From Crystallibacter permensis (GTDB lineage: Bacteria > Actinomycetota > Actinomycetes > Actinomycetales > Micrococcaceae): a stretch of 63,083 nucleotides of DNA. The notes below the pieces were generated by a model that was given only the letters and a program-made list of their open reading frames with translations, did no database searches and had not been told where the DNA came from. Location of the stretch: the NCBI RefSeq assembly GCF_025960875.1, contig NZ_JAODLR010000026.1:1-63083 (forward strand), in the 5' to 3' direction. The translations under genes and the position numbers were made by a program. Numbering within the stretch: the stretch's first letter is position 1; the number at the start of each line of letters is the position of its first letter. Below, piece by piece: positions 54,325 to 62,489 of this stretch.

Positions 54325-54339
54325 TTGAACAGTGTTCAA
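54325..54339. promoter_or_regulatory. Second palindromic operator upstream of the bio promoter
   Basis: TTGAACAGTGTTCAA has the same 6+3+6 structure as the operator at 54276-54290, differing only in its central bases. It lies directly upstream of the -35 box. Confidence 0.8.
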
Positions 54340-54405
54340 GATTGTGACGTCCGCTTGGCGGGCGCCGTTCATGACTTGCTGCCCACAGACGTGCGGCACC
54401 ACTCA

Positions 54406-54425
54406 CAGGGACCTGTGGGTCCCTG
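54406..54425. terminator. Hairpin downstream of the lldR-like gene
   Basis: CAGGGACC pairs perfectly with GGTCCCTG around a TGTG loop, 18 bp past the regulator stop at 54443. There is no T-run, so it is a modest terminator. Confidence 0.5.
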
Positions 54426-54442
54426 AATCGACGGATGGTGCT

Positions 54443-55168
54443 TTAGCGCTGGGTTTCGGCGTAGAACCATTCGATGTGCTCGCGGAGCAGCTGGGAAGCG
54501 TGCTTGCCCTCGCCTGCCGACACCGCAGCCAGGATGCCGTGATGTTGGCCGCGGAGTACATCGGCGACCGGTTCCCACGCCTCGTCGCTGCGGATCGACT
54601 CCGCAACGTAGTCGCTGATGGACAGGCGCAGTGATTCCATCATCGCCTCGATGACCGCATTGCCGGCGAGCGAGGAAAGCAGGACATGGAAGCGGGCATC
54701 GAGCGAATGGAAGTCCGCGCGGGCTACCTTCGGGTCGTCCATCAATTCCAGCAGTCCCGCGGCCTCGTCAAGCTTGGCCCGGGTTGCCTCGTTCTCCGGA
54801 TCGATGGTGGCGGCCTCGGCGGCTCCGGTCTCGAGCAGGATACGCGTCTGCACGATCTCGCTGACAGTCAACTGGCGGGTTGCCACATGCAGTCGCAGTG
54901 CGGCGGCCAGTCCGGAGGCGGGCTGGGACACGATGATCGCGCCTGCGTTGGGGCCGGAGCCGGTGGAAGTGCGTACCACTCCGAGCACGTCCAGGATACG
55001 GATGGCGTCGCGTACGGATGCCCGGGAGAGCCCGTGTTTTTCGGCCAGTGTCCGTTCGCCGGGCAGCTGATCGCCGAGTTTGAGTGCCCCGGAGCGCAGT
55101 TCCGCCTCAATACTTTGGAGCACCGCCTCGTAGGCGCGCGGTGCGGTTTTAGCTATCTTGCTGGTCAC
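54443..55168 (-). CDS. lldR: GntR/FadR-subfamily regulator, LldR-like
   Basis: The 241-residue protein has a winged helix (residues ~10-75) with LKLGDQLPGERTLAEKHGLSRASVRDAIRILDVLGVV, and an all-helical FCD domain (~100-235) with metal/ligand residues in DFHSLDARFHVLLSSLAGN and HHGILAAVSAGEGKHASQLLREHIEWF. The GTG start at 55168 lies 75 bp after lactate permease ends, in the same orientation, so it is probably in the same operon. Its likely sites, TNGTNNNACNA, occur upstream of lldP. Confidence 0.85.
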   Translation of the reverse strand: MTSKIAKTAPRAYEAVLQSIEAELRSGALKLGDQLPGERTLAEKHGLSRASVRDAIRILDVLGVVRTSTGSGPNAGAIIVSQPASGLAAALRLHVATRQLTVSEIVQTRILLETGAAEAATIDPENEATRAKLDEAAGLLELMDDPKVARADFHSLDARFHVLLSSLAGNAVIEAMMESLRLSISDYVAESIRSDEAWEPVADVLRGQHHGILAAVSAGEGKHASQLLREHIEWFYAETQR

Positions 55169-55243
55169 TGCTTCATCTTCGCATGCGCAGGCGGCCGGGC
55201 ACGCCTTGGCAGGGCGTGCCCGGCCGCCGGTGGAGGCAGCGTC

Positions 55244-57046
55244 CTAAGGCAGCATCCAGCCCAGGACCGGTGTCGACTGCAGGTAGACGACGATGCAGAG
55301 GACCAGCAACATGCCCACGCTCCAGCCGACGACCTTGCGCAGAATGAGGGACTCCTGCCCGTCGAGCCGGACAGCGGTGGCGGCGATGGCCAGGTTCTGG
55401 GGGCTGATCAGCTTGCCGACCACACCGCCGGAAGTATTGGCGGCCACGAGCAGGTTGGGATCTATCCCCGCTTTCAGCCCGGCGGTCTGCTGCAGCTTGG
55501 CGAACAGGGCGTTGGCCGAGGTGTCGGAACCGGTCACAGCGGTGCCGATCCAGCCCAGAATCGGAGAGAGGAAAGCGAAGAACGCCCCGGTGCCCGCCAG
55601 CCAGGTGCCGATGGACACGGTCTGCCCGGACAAGTTCATCACGTAGGCCAGCGCGAGCACGGTGAGGATGGTCAAAGCGGCCCAGCGCATGCGGTGGATC
55701 GTGCGCGGGATTTCGGCCAGCGCCGTGCCCACCCGGAGCGGGTAGCGGCCGGCCCCGTCGAAGCGTGAATAGACGACGGCGACGAGCAGTCCGGCAATGA
55801 GCAGCAGCGTGCCCGGGTTGGACAGCCAGGTGAACTTGTAGATGGTTGATGACACCGGGTCGCCGGCGGCGTCGACTATGTTCCCGTACAGCAGCGGCCA
55901 TGGCATCGCGATGTCGGTGGAGGCCAACCACGCCGGGATGTCCACGCCGAAGGTCCAGAGTTTGGCTACACCGAAGACCACGATGACGAGGAAGTACGGA
56001 AAGAGCGCGAGCCAGGTGCGGACCGGGGTCAGCCGTTCGGCGGCAGAGTCCGTCCCTGGCACGCCGGAACCGCCACCCTGTACGTCGGAACCGCCACCGT
56101 GCACGTCGGAACCGCTACCCTGCACGGCGTGGCCAGCGACCGGTACACCGCTGCCAGCGACGGGGACACGACTCGCGCCGACCGGAACCTCCGCGCAGAT
56201 GCGTTCACGGGCAGCCGTCCTGCCGCGCGGTTCCCAGACACGGAGGAACGCCACCGCCGCACCCATGGCGACCAGCGCGGCCACCACGTCGGTGAGTTCG
56301 TAGGAGAAGTAGTTCGAGCAAAGGAACTGGGCGAGGCCGAACGAGAAACCGATGACCAGGGCCGCAGGCCAGCAGTCCTTGAGCCCCCGCTTCCCGTCCA
56401 GGATCAGCAACAGGATCAGGGGAACGACGAACGCCAGCAGCGGGGCCTGCCGGCCGACTACCGCGCCGATGTGGTCGGCATCCAGCCCGGTCAGTCCGGC
56501 GGCGGTGGTGATCGGGATCGCCACCGCTCCGAAGGCGACGGGAGCGGTATTGGCGACCAGCACGGCGGCAGCGGCGCGCAGCGGAGCCATGCCCAGCGCG
56601 AGCAGCATCGTGGCGGTGATCGCCACGGGTGCCCCGAACCCGGCGAGCGCCTCGAGCAGACCACCGAAGCAGAAGGCGATGAGGATGGACTGCAGCCGCA
56701 CGTCGCCGCGGCCGATCACATCGAATACCCGCCGCAGGTCTTCGAAGCGGCCGCTGATGACCGTAACTTGGTACAGCCACACGGCCATGACCACGATCCA
56801 GACGACGGGGAACGCGCCGAAGACCGCTCCGAGCCCACCGGACATTAAGGCCAGGCCCGCGGGCATCTGGAAGACCAGTATGGCGACCAGCAGCGCCACG
56901 AGCAGGGACACCAGCCCGGCCACGTGCGACTTCGTCTTGACGACGGCGAGCAGCACGAAGAAGGTCAGCAGCGGTAGCAGCGAGACTATGGCCGAAAGCG
57001 CGACGCTGCCGGCTAGCGGATCAGTGGTAGGGGTAAATGTCTCCAC
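55244..57046 (-). CDS. lldP: L-lactate permease
   Basis: This 600-residue LldP-family transporter has ~13 helices and imports lactate (or glycolate) with protons. Conserved segments are LEALAGFGAPVAITATMLLALG, VGRQAPLLAFVVPLIL and ISPQNLAIAATAV. The GTG at 57046 follows GAAGGAAAACCT and is in the right place after the operator. A cytosolic loop at about residues 305-350 contains three heptad-like repeats encoded by 21-bp units. Confidence 0.94.
   Translation of the reverse strand: METFTPTTDPLAGSVALSAIVSLLPLLTFFVLLAVVKTKSHVAGLVSLLVALLVAILVFQMPAGLALMSGGLGAVFGAFPVVWIVVMAVWLYQVTVISGRFEDLRRVFDVIGRGDVRLQSILIAFCFGGLLEALAGFGAPVAITATMLLALGMAPLRAAAAVLVANTAPVAFGAVAIPITTAAGLTGLDADHIGAVVGRQAPLLAFVVPLILLLILDGKRGLKDCWPAALVIGFSFGLAQFLCSNYFSYELTDVVAALVAMGAAVAFLRVWEPRGRTAARERICAEVPVGASRVPVAGSGVPVAGHAVQGSGSDVHGGGSDVQGGGSGVPGTDSAAERLTPVRTWLALFPYFLVIVVFGVAKLWTFGVDIPAWLASTDIAMPWPLLYGNIVDAAGDPVSSTIYKFTWLSNPGTLLLIAGLLVAVVYSRFDGAGRYPLRVGTALAEIPRTIHRMRWAALTILTVLALAYVMNLSGQTVSIGTWLAGTGAFFAFLSPILGWIGTAVTGSDTSANALFAKLQQTAGLKAGIDPNLLVAANTSGGVVGKLISPQNLAIAATAVRLDGQESLILRKVVGWSVGMLLVLCIVVYLQSTPVLGWMLP
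56063..56125 (-). repeat. Three 21-bp in-frame tandem repeats in the lldP loop
   Basis: Three consecutive units of the GTCGGAACCGCCACC(C/G)TG(T/C)AC type encode V(Q/H)G(G/S)GS(D/G) heptads on the minus strand. They lie in a cytosolic loop of the lactate permease, where copy number may vary between strains. Confidence 0.8.
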
Positions 57047-57085
57047 AGGTTTTCCTTCGCATTGTGGGGCACGAGACCGGGCGGT

Positions 57086-57110
57086 TGGTCGGACCACTAT
57101 GGTCCGACCA
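57086..57110. promoter_or_regulatory. Double LldR/FadR-type operator upstream of lldP
   Basis: TGGTCGGACCA and TGGTCCGACCA are separated by CTA; each 11-mer fits the TNGTNNNACNA consensus, and the pair forms one perfect 25-bp palindrome 39 bp before the lldP start. Confidence 0.85.
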
Positions 57111-57296
57111 CGAAAGCATAACGCATTCCCGTGGATTTTGTGAGGGGTATCACGAAGATGGGACTGACCTGCGGCGTTGGACGCGAAGCGTGGCGCAAGG
57201 ACAGTAACGGGGGAGCGGCCGCGCCGGTTAGCGGCCGTTACGGCATGATGGAACAGGACGATGTTTTGACCTCGGCGCACGGATCAGGAGCAATGG

Positions 57297-57857
57297 ATGA
57301 GCCTCACCCGCCGGCAGATTGTGGATGCAGCCATGGACATCCTGCGCCATTATGGCCTCGGCGACCTGTCCATGCGGCGGCTTGCCCGCGATCTGGGGGT
57401 CCAGCCCGGCGCCCTGTATTGGCACGTGAAGAACAAGCAGGACCTGCTGGGCGTGCTGGCCGAACAGATTTTGGCCCAGGTGGACGCGGATACCGTTGAC
57501 TCCGCAGCCACGGACGGCGACCCGGTCCGCCGGTTGGCCGCGGACATCCGCACCGCGCTGCTGGCCGTACGGGACGGTGCCGACGTGGTGTCGCTGGCGC
57601 ATGCGCTGAATCCGGAGGCGCTTCCGGCGATCGCCACCCTGCGCACGCTTCTGCAAGATGCCGGCCTGACCGACCAGCAGACGCGCTGGGGCGCCCGCAC
57701 GCTGACCCATTTCATTCTCGGCGCCGTAGCGGAGGAGCAGACCCACGCTGATCTTTCCGCGGCCGGATTGTTGCCGGAAAACGTCCGCCAGGATAACGAC
57801 GACGAGGCCTTCCTTTTCGGCGTGGACGCGGTCCTTGCCGGGCTGCGGGCCCGCTAG
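57297..57857 (+). CDS. TetR-family transcriptional regulator (BioQ candidate)
   Basis: The 186-residue protein has a TetR helix-turn-helix: MSLTRRQIVDAAMDILRHYG and SMRRLARDLGVQPGALYWHVKNKQDLL (residues ~1-50), then a TetR_C-type ligand domain. The SMRRLA and VQPGALYWHV pattern resembles BioQ regulators of actinobacterial biotin genes. Its position, 3 kb from a bio promoter with BioQ-like sites, supports this, though lldRP lies between. The ATG at 57297 follows AGGAGCAATGG. It converges with the second glutaminase fusion. Confidence 0.82.
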   Translation: MSLTRRQIVDAAMDILRHYGLGDLSMRRLARDLGVQPGALYWHVKNKQDLLGVLAEQILAQVDADTVDSAATDGDPVRRLAADIRTALLAVRDGADVVSLAHALNPEALPAIATLRTLLQDAGLTDQQTRWGARTLTHFILGAVAEEQTHADLSAAGLLPENVRQDNDDEAFLFGVDAVLAGLRAR

Positions 57858-57863
57858 GAGCAG

Positions 57864-59678
57864 TCAGTCCCGGATGCGGACGGCGGTCTCGCGCAGGTAC
57901 TGGTCTACCCTGATGTAGGCATCGCGGGTCAGCGCCTTCCATAACTCCAGCGCCAGCCGCGGGGTGTCCTCTTCGAGCGCGAGGATTTCGTCGGCGCTGA
58001 GCACCATCAGCTCCACCGGGCCCACGGCCTTGACCGTGGTTTCCTGCCGGTTCTCGCTGCCCAGGGCCAGTTCGCCGAAGGTCATGCCGGCGGAGAGGGT
58101 ACTGAGTTTGACCCGCGTTCCGTTCGGCCCCGGCACGGACGTGGTGATCTTGCCCGAGACAATGAAGAACACGCCGCCGAACCGCTGCCCCACGCGGCGG
58201 ATCACGTCGCCGTCGTCGTACACTTTGGGCGCCATCCGCTGCTCGAGCGCCGCGGCGTCCTCATCGCTGAGGGAGCTGAGCGCGGGGCTGTCCGACGGCC
58301 GCACCGCATCCGGCAGCTCGAGGTCGCCGCCGTACCTGGCGATGAGCTGGTTCTCGGACCACTCCACCGCGGCGCTGCGGGTGGTGAAGGTCGGGACCTC
58401 GCCGTCGACCTCCATGAAGGACGCCGCCAGCGTGCCTTCGCCGTCGATCAGCACCAGCTGGCGCCCGGCCTCGGTGAGCTGCTCGCGGACGTCGGCGAGC
58501 ATGCGCAGTGCCACCGCGGCCACCTCGTCCACGCGGCGCAGGTCCAGAATGACGTGTTCGACGTCGTCGCTCAAGGCGCTGAGTTCGCGCACCACGGATT
58601 CGGAGCCGGCAAAGAGCAGGTCCCCGTTCAGCTCGATGACCATGGCGCGGTGGCCGTGCTCGCGCAGTACGTCCGCGGCCTCGTCGGTGCGGCGGATGCC
58701 GGAGGGGGAGTCCGTGATGTCGTAGCCGGCGCGGATGGCGGACTTGCCGGTGCGGCCGGCCCGGACAAAGTGCAGTTCCATGTCGTCCGAGAGTCGCTGG
58801 CAGGTTTCGATTCCGCGCACGCTGGTGCCGTGCGCGTCCAGCGGCGGCGAGTACACCGCCAGTCCCACCTGGCCCGGCAGCACGGCCAGGATCCCGCCGG
58901 CCACGCCGGACTTGGCCGGCATGCCCACCGAGCTCATCCACGCCCCGGCGTCGTCGTACATCCCGCAGGTGGTCATGACCGACAGCACGCGCTCCACCTC
59001 GCCGATCCCGAGCAGGTCCTCGCCGGTCAGGGGGTTGGTGCCGCTGTTGGCCAGCGTGGCCGCCATGATGGACAAATCGCGGCAGTTGACCAGCACCGAG
59101 CACTGCCGGAAGTAGTCCTCCACAACCGGGTCCGGGTCGGTTTCGATGATGTTGAACGAGCGCAGCAGGTAGGCCAGCGCCTTGTTCCGGTGCCCGTGGG
59201 CCAGCTCCGATTTGTACACGCGCTCGCTGACGGCAAGGTCCCGCCCGGCGAAGTCGGAGAACATGTTCAGGATCCGGCGGGAACGCGAGTACGGTCCGGC
59301 GCTTTTGACTAACGACGTCGCGGCCAGCGCCCCGGCGTTGATCATCGCGTTCGAGGGCCGGCCGCTGCCCTCGGCCAGGGAAATCTCGTTGTAGGCGTCG
59401 CCGGAGGGTTCGACGTCGATTTTCTCGTCCACTGCCGCCATGCCGCGGTCCAACAGCGCCAGCCCGTAGGTGAACGGTTTGGAGATGGACTGGATGGTGA
59501 ACTCTTCGCGCGTATCGCCGATTTCATAGACGTAGCCGTCCACCGTGGCCAGGCAGATGCCGTAGTTGTCCGGGTCCACGTCCGCCAGCGCCGGAATGTA
59601 GCTGGCGGGTTCGCCGTCCTTAATGCGCGCGATCTCGGCGTGGATGTGCGCCAGGTAGCGCTGGATAGGGGAGTCCAT
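57864..59678 (-). CDS. Glutaminase fused to STAS and cyclic-nucleotide-binding domains (copy 2)
   Basis: The 604-residue paralogue of the copy at 41211-43028 has the same domains: glutaminase with QSISKPF and GMPAKSGVAGG (1-~305), STAS (~325-430; ELNGDLLFAGSES) and cNMP fold (~465-585; GMTFGELALGSENRQETT). Both copies share the same ends, VDQYLRE(S/T)AVR. Most differences are conservative, so this is an old duplication. It is divergent from nothing close upstream; the next gene is the BCCT transporter. The ribosome site is weak. Confidence 0.93.
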   Translation of the reverse strand: MDSPIQRYLAHIHAEIARIKDGEPASYIPALADVDPDNYGICLATVDGYVYEIGDTREEFTIQSISKPFTYGLALLDRGMAAVDEKIDVEPSGDAYNEISLAEGSGRPSNAMINAGALAATSLVKSAGPYSRSRRILNMFSDFAGRDLAVSERVYKSELAHGHRNKALAYLLRSFNIIETDPDPVVEDYFRQCSVLVNCRDLSIMAATLANSGTNPLTGEDLLGIGEVERVLSVMTTCGMYDDAGAWMSSVGMPAKSGVAGGILAVLPGQVGLAVYSPPLDAHGTSVRGIETCQRLSDDMELHFVRAGRTGKSAIRAGYDITDSPSGIRRTDEAADVLREHGHRAMVIELNGDLLFAGSESVVRELSALSDDVEHVILDLRRVDEVAAVALRMLADVREQLTEAGRQLVLIDGEGTLAASFMEVDGEVPTFTTRSAAVEWSENQLIARYGGDLELPDAVRPSDSPALSSLSDEDAAALEQRMAPKVYDDGDVIRRVGQRFGGVFFIVSGKITTSVPGPNGTRVKLSTLSAGMTFGELALGSENRQETTVKAVGPVELMVLSADEILALEEDTPRLALELWKALTRDAYIRVDQYLRETAVRIRD

Positions 59679-59798
59679 ACCGCCAGCCTATGTGCCCAAG
59701 CCGCTATTCCCCGATATCGCCAGCCGCGATCCAGGTTCCGCTCGGTGCGCCGGTGGCCGCGCTTCTTCAGCTGCCCTGACTCCGGCCCCGGCAGCAAG

Positions 59799-59827
59799 AG
59801 GGGCTGCCGCGTGATGCGGCAGCCCCT
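59799..59827 (-). terminator. Terminator downstream of the BCCT gene
   Basis: AGGGGCTGCCGC pairs perfectly (12 bp) with GCGGCAGCCCCT around a GTGAT loop; in the minus direction it is followed by CTTGCTG. It lies 56 bp past the BCCT stop. Confidence 0.7.
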
Positions 59828-59882
59828 CAAGGTGTGTCAGTGTCGGCCGGTCAGGCGGCCGACAGTTCAGTCGGCTATTCCG

Positions 59883-61553
59883 CTATTTAACCGGCTGCTC
59901 TTCAATTGGTTGCGCCTCAATTGGCTGCTTCGCTGCGGCTGCCTGAACCTGCGCGCTTTCACCCCTTCGTAACCGCTTCACGAAATTGACCACCATGATG
60001 ATGATGACAAAGGCGAAGGGGAACGCGCCGATGATCGTGCCGGTTTGAACGGTATCGATCACGGAGGTGCCGCCCAAGGTCAGCAGCGCCACGGTAATGG
60101 CCACGATGCTCGCCACCAGTACCACCCGGAAGAGCTTGCTCGGCGTCCGACCCGAGGAGACGAACTCTGCCAGGGCATGCACGCCTGAATCCAGGGAGGT
60201 GATGTAGTACGTTGCCACGAGGATGGTCGCCACGACCAGCAGGATGGTGCCGACAGCGGGGATGTACTCGAGCATCACGAACAGCCCCTGCGAGGTGTCC
60301 TGGGCAACCGCGTCCGCGATGGTCCCCTGGTTCGCGTTGTCGTAGTACAGTGCGGCTCCGCCGATGACGCCGATCCAGATCATCACGATCAGGGACGGAA
60401 CAACGGTGACGCCAAGGACGAATTCCCCGATGGTCCGGCCCCGCGAGATGCGGGCGATGAAAGCTCCCACAAACGGGGAGAACGCGATGACCCAGCACCA
60501 GATGAAGACCGTCCACCAACCGTTCCAACTGTCCTGCCAGGAGCCGATGCCTTCGGCCGCGATGCCTGAATCCGTCCAGAGGCTCATCGCCAGGAAGTTC
60601 TGGAAAAATGCGCCGAAGGTCTGCGACAAGGTGGACGCCAGGTAGATGATCGGACCGAACGCGAACACGGCGACCAGGAGCACGATGCTCAGCACCGAGT
60701 TGATCTCGCTGATCCGCTTCATGCCCTTGCTGATGCCGAAGAAAACCGACCCTGCCGTGAGGGCACCCAGGGCTACGATGATCGCAATCCACAGCGGGGC
60801 ACTGGCATGGATGCCGGTGATGGCGCTGATGCCGGAGGTGAACTGCAGCGTGGCGAACCCAAACGAGGTAGAGAGGCCGAGCACGGTGGCGAGGATCGCG
60901 AGCAACTCGATGACCATGCCGGCGCCGCGGCGGGACTTGCGCGGGAAGATATCGACGACGGCGTCGCGGAACGTGAGCTTCTTGCCCAGGTTGTGGTGCG
61001 AGTAGGCCAGGCAGATCGCCACAATGCCGTACATCGCCCAGGCCGTCAGGCCCCAGTGGAAGTAGGACCATGCCATCGCCCCGTCCAATGGGCTGGCAGA
61101 ACCGGCCGGGAACAGCGGATTCTCGTCTTTGAGCATGATGGGCTCGGCAACGGACCAGAAGATCAGTCCAATGCCTTGGCCGCAAGCGAAGAGCATGGAG
61201 TACCAGGCGAACTTGCCATACTGGGGCTTGGCATCCGGTCCGCCAAGGCGGATGTGGCGGAACCTGCCGAATGCCAGCCAGCCGCAGACGCCCAGCGCCA
61301 GCGCGGAGAAGGCGACGAAGAACCACGTGAAGTATTCGGTGACAAAGGTCCGTGCTGCACCGATGGCGGTGGCAGTTCCATCCGGAACGGCCACGGCGAA
61401 CGTGAGAATCGAAACCACCAGGACGATGGCGGCGACCTTGATGACAAGGTCGTCGACGCGCCGCTTCTTCTCTTCCTGAGGCTCTGAGGGATTCAGGTCA
61501 ACGTGCTTTACCGCCGGCACTGCCGGCCTCGTCTCATTTTTGGTCAACGTCAT
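59883..61553 (-). CDS. BCCT-family quaternary-ammonium transporter
   Basis: The 556-residue, 12-helix transporter has the BCCT aromatic signature near residue 350: NGWWTVFIWCWVIAFSPFVG. Further landmarks are FACGQGIGLIFWSVAEP and AWSYFHWGLTAWAMYG. It imports betaine, choline, carnitine or related compounds with H+ or Na+. The ATG at 61553 overlaps the creatininase gene by 20 bp in another frame. Its position in a creatinine-degradation cluster suggests creatine, creatinine or sarcosine as substrate, which is inference. Confidence 0.93.
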   Translation of the reverse strand: MTLTKNETRPAVPAVKHVDLNPSEPQEEKKRRVDDLVIKVAAIVLVVSILTFAVAVPDGTATAIGAARTFVTEYFTWFFVAFSALALGVCGWLAFGRFRHIRLGGPDAKPQYGKFAWYSMLFACGQGIGLIFWSVAEPIMLKDENPLFPAGSASPLDGAMAWSYFHWGLTAWAMYGIVAICLAYSHHNLGKKLTFRDAVVDIFPRKSRRGAGMVIELLAILATVLGLSTSFGFATLQFTSGISAITGIHASAPLWIAIIVALGALTAGSVFFGISKGMKRISEINSVLSIVLLVAVFAFGPIIYLASTLSQTFGAFFQNFLAMSLWTDSGIAAEGIGSWQDSWNGWWTVFIWCWVIAFSPFVGAFIARISRGRTIGEFVLGVTVVPSLIVMIWIGVIGGAALYYDNANQGTIADAVAQDTSQGLFVMLEYIPAVGTILLVVATILVATYYITSLDSGVHALAEFVSSGRTPSKLFRVVLVASIVAITVALLTLGGTSVIDTVQTGTIIGAFPFAFVIIIMVVNFVKRLRRGESAQVQAAAAKQPIEAQPIEEQPVK

Positions 61554-62337
61554 TGTCGATCCCATCCAGGAATTCAGTATCAAGGGCGGCCGACATGGCG
61601 ACGGTCGCCCGCTTGAGCAGGATTTCGCCCTTCCCGGCAGTGGCTTGGGCGGCGGATGACAGGCATCCTGACGCCGGCGTCAGTTCCGGACGCACAGGCA
61701 GGACATCGTAGTTCGGCAGCACCGCCGGCGGCAAATCTTCGACCTTGTCCATCTCCACCTTCTCCGGGTACAGGTGGAGCATCAGCGATGTTTCGAGGAC
61801 TCCGCCGTGTTCCAGGTCCCACCCGGTGAACCCGTCGGGGTACAGTTCCGCAATCGTCGCTTCGTCAACAAAGTCCCAGTAGGAAAGCAACATGACCTTC
61901 ACATCGTTGATCCCGGCCCGCTGCAGTTCCGTGACGGCCAGGTCAACACCTTCATACAGGAACTGGTAGTTCTCGAAATGGCCGTTGATGAAAGCGATTT
62001 TCCGCACGCCGTGCCGGGCAAATTCGAGGGTCAGCGTCCGGGCAATGGAAATGACGGTGGACGCATCCAGGCTGGTGGTACCGGGGATGTGGTTTCCGCC
62101 GCCTGAACGCTGCTGGGACTTGTAGCCATAGGTGATGGGGGCAGCGACCAGTCCGCCCACGGCTTCGGCTACGTTGCCTGCCATGGCGCGGGAGAGCAGG
62201 ACGTCCACGTTGAGCGGCATGTGCGGTCCATGCTGTTCGATGGAGCCCACAGGGACGAGGACGGCCGCCTTGCCGTCCGAAATCTTTTCGCGGTAGGTGA
62301 AGGAGTCCAACTCCTCCATATAAACACTGTTGCGCAT
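61534..62337 (-). CDS. crnA: Creatininase (creatinine amidohydrolase)
   Basis: The 267-residue enzyme interconverts creatinine and creatine. Metal ligands and catalytic residues match Pseudomonas creatininase: PVGSIEQHGPHMPLNVD (Glu, His, Asp), INGHFEN (His, Glu), and the tryptophans in LLSYWDFV and DGFTGWDLEHGG. The ending PEKVEMDKVEDLPPAVLPNYDVLPV is also shared. The ATG at 62337 follows CGGAGAGACG; an earlier in-frame start has no site. It sits between creatinase and BCCT genes, all on the minus strand. Confidence 0.94.
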   Translation of the reverse strand: MRNSVYMEELDSFTYREKISDGKAAVLVPVGSIEQHGPHMPLNVDVLLSRAMAGNVAEAVGGLVAAPITYGYKSQQRSGGGNHIPGTTSLDASTVISIARTLTLEFARHGVRKIAFINGHFENYQFLYEGVDLAVTELQRAGINDVKVMLLSYWDFVDEATIAELYPDGFTGWDLEHGGVLETSLMLHLYPEKVEMDKVEDLPPAVLPNYDVLPVRPELTPASGCLSSAAQATAGKGEILLKRATVAMSAALDTEFLDGIDNDVDQK

Positions 62338-62383
62338 CGTCTCTCCGATTCTTTGCAAGCTGACAGGATGCCCCACCCCGTAA

Positions 62384-62422
62384 ACGTGGCTGCCCGCGTG
62401 GAATACACGCGGGCAGCCACGT
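62384..62422. repeat. Perfect 17-bp stem hairpin between crnA and creatinase
   Basis: ACGTGGCTGCCCGCGTG and CACGCGGGCAGCCACGT flank a GAATA loop. It lies in the 152-bp gap between the creatinase stop and the creatininase start. With no T-tail, it may attenuate or stabilise the processed mRNA. Confidence 0.75.
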
Positions 62423-62451
62423 CCAGCGGGACGAGCAACTGGGTGCGACGA

Positions 62452-62480
62452 GGCGGTGCCGGTCCCGGACCGGCACCGCC
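62452..62480. repeat. Second GC-rich hairpin 9 bp past the creatinase stop
   Basis: GGCGGTGCCGGTCC and GGACCGGCACCGCC face each other around one central base, a near-perfect 29-bp palindrome. The site is consistent with termination after creatinase. Confidence 0.7.
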
Positions 62481-62489
62481 CGAGGCAGG

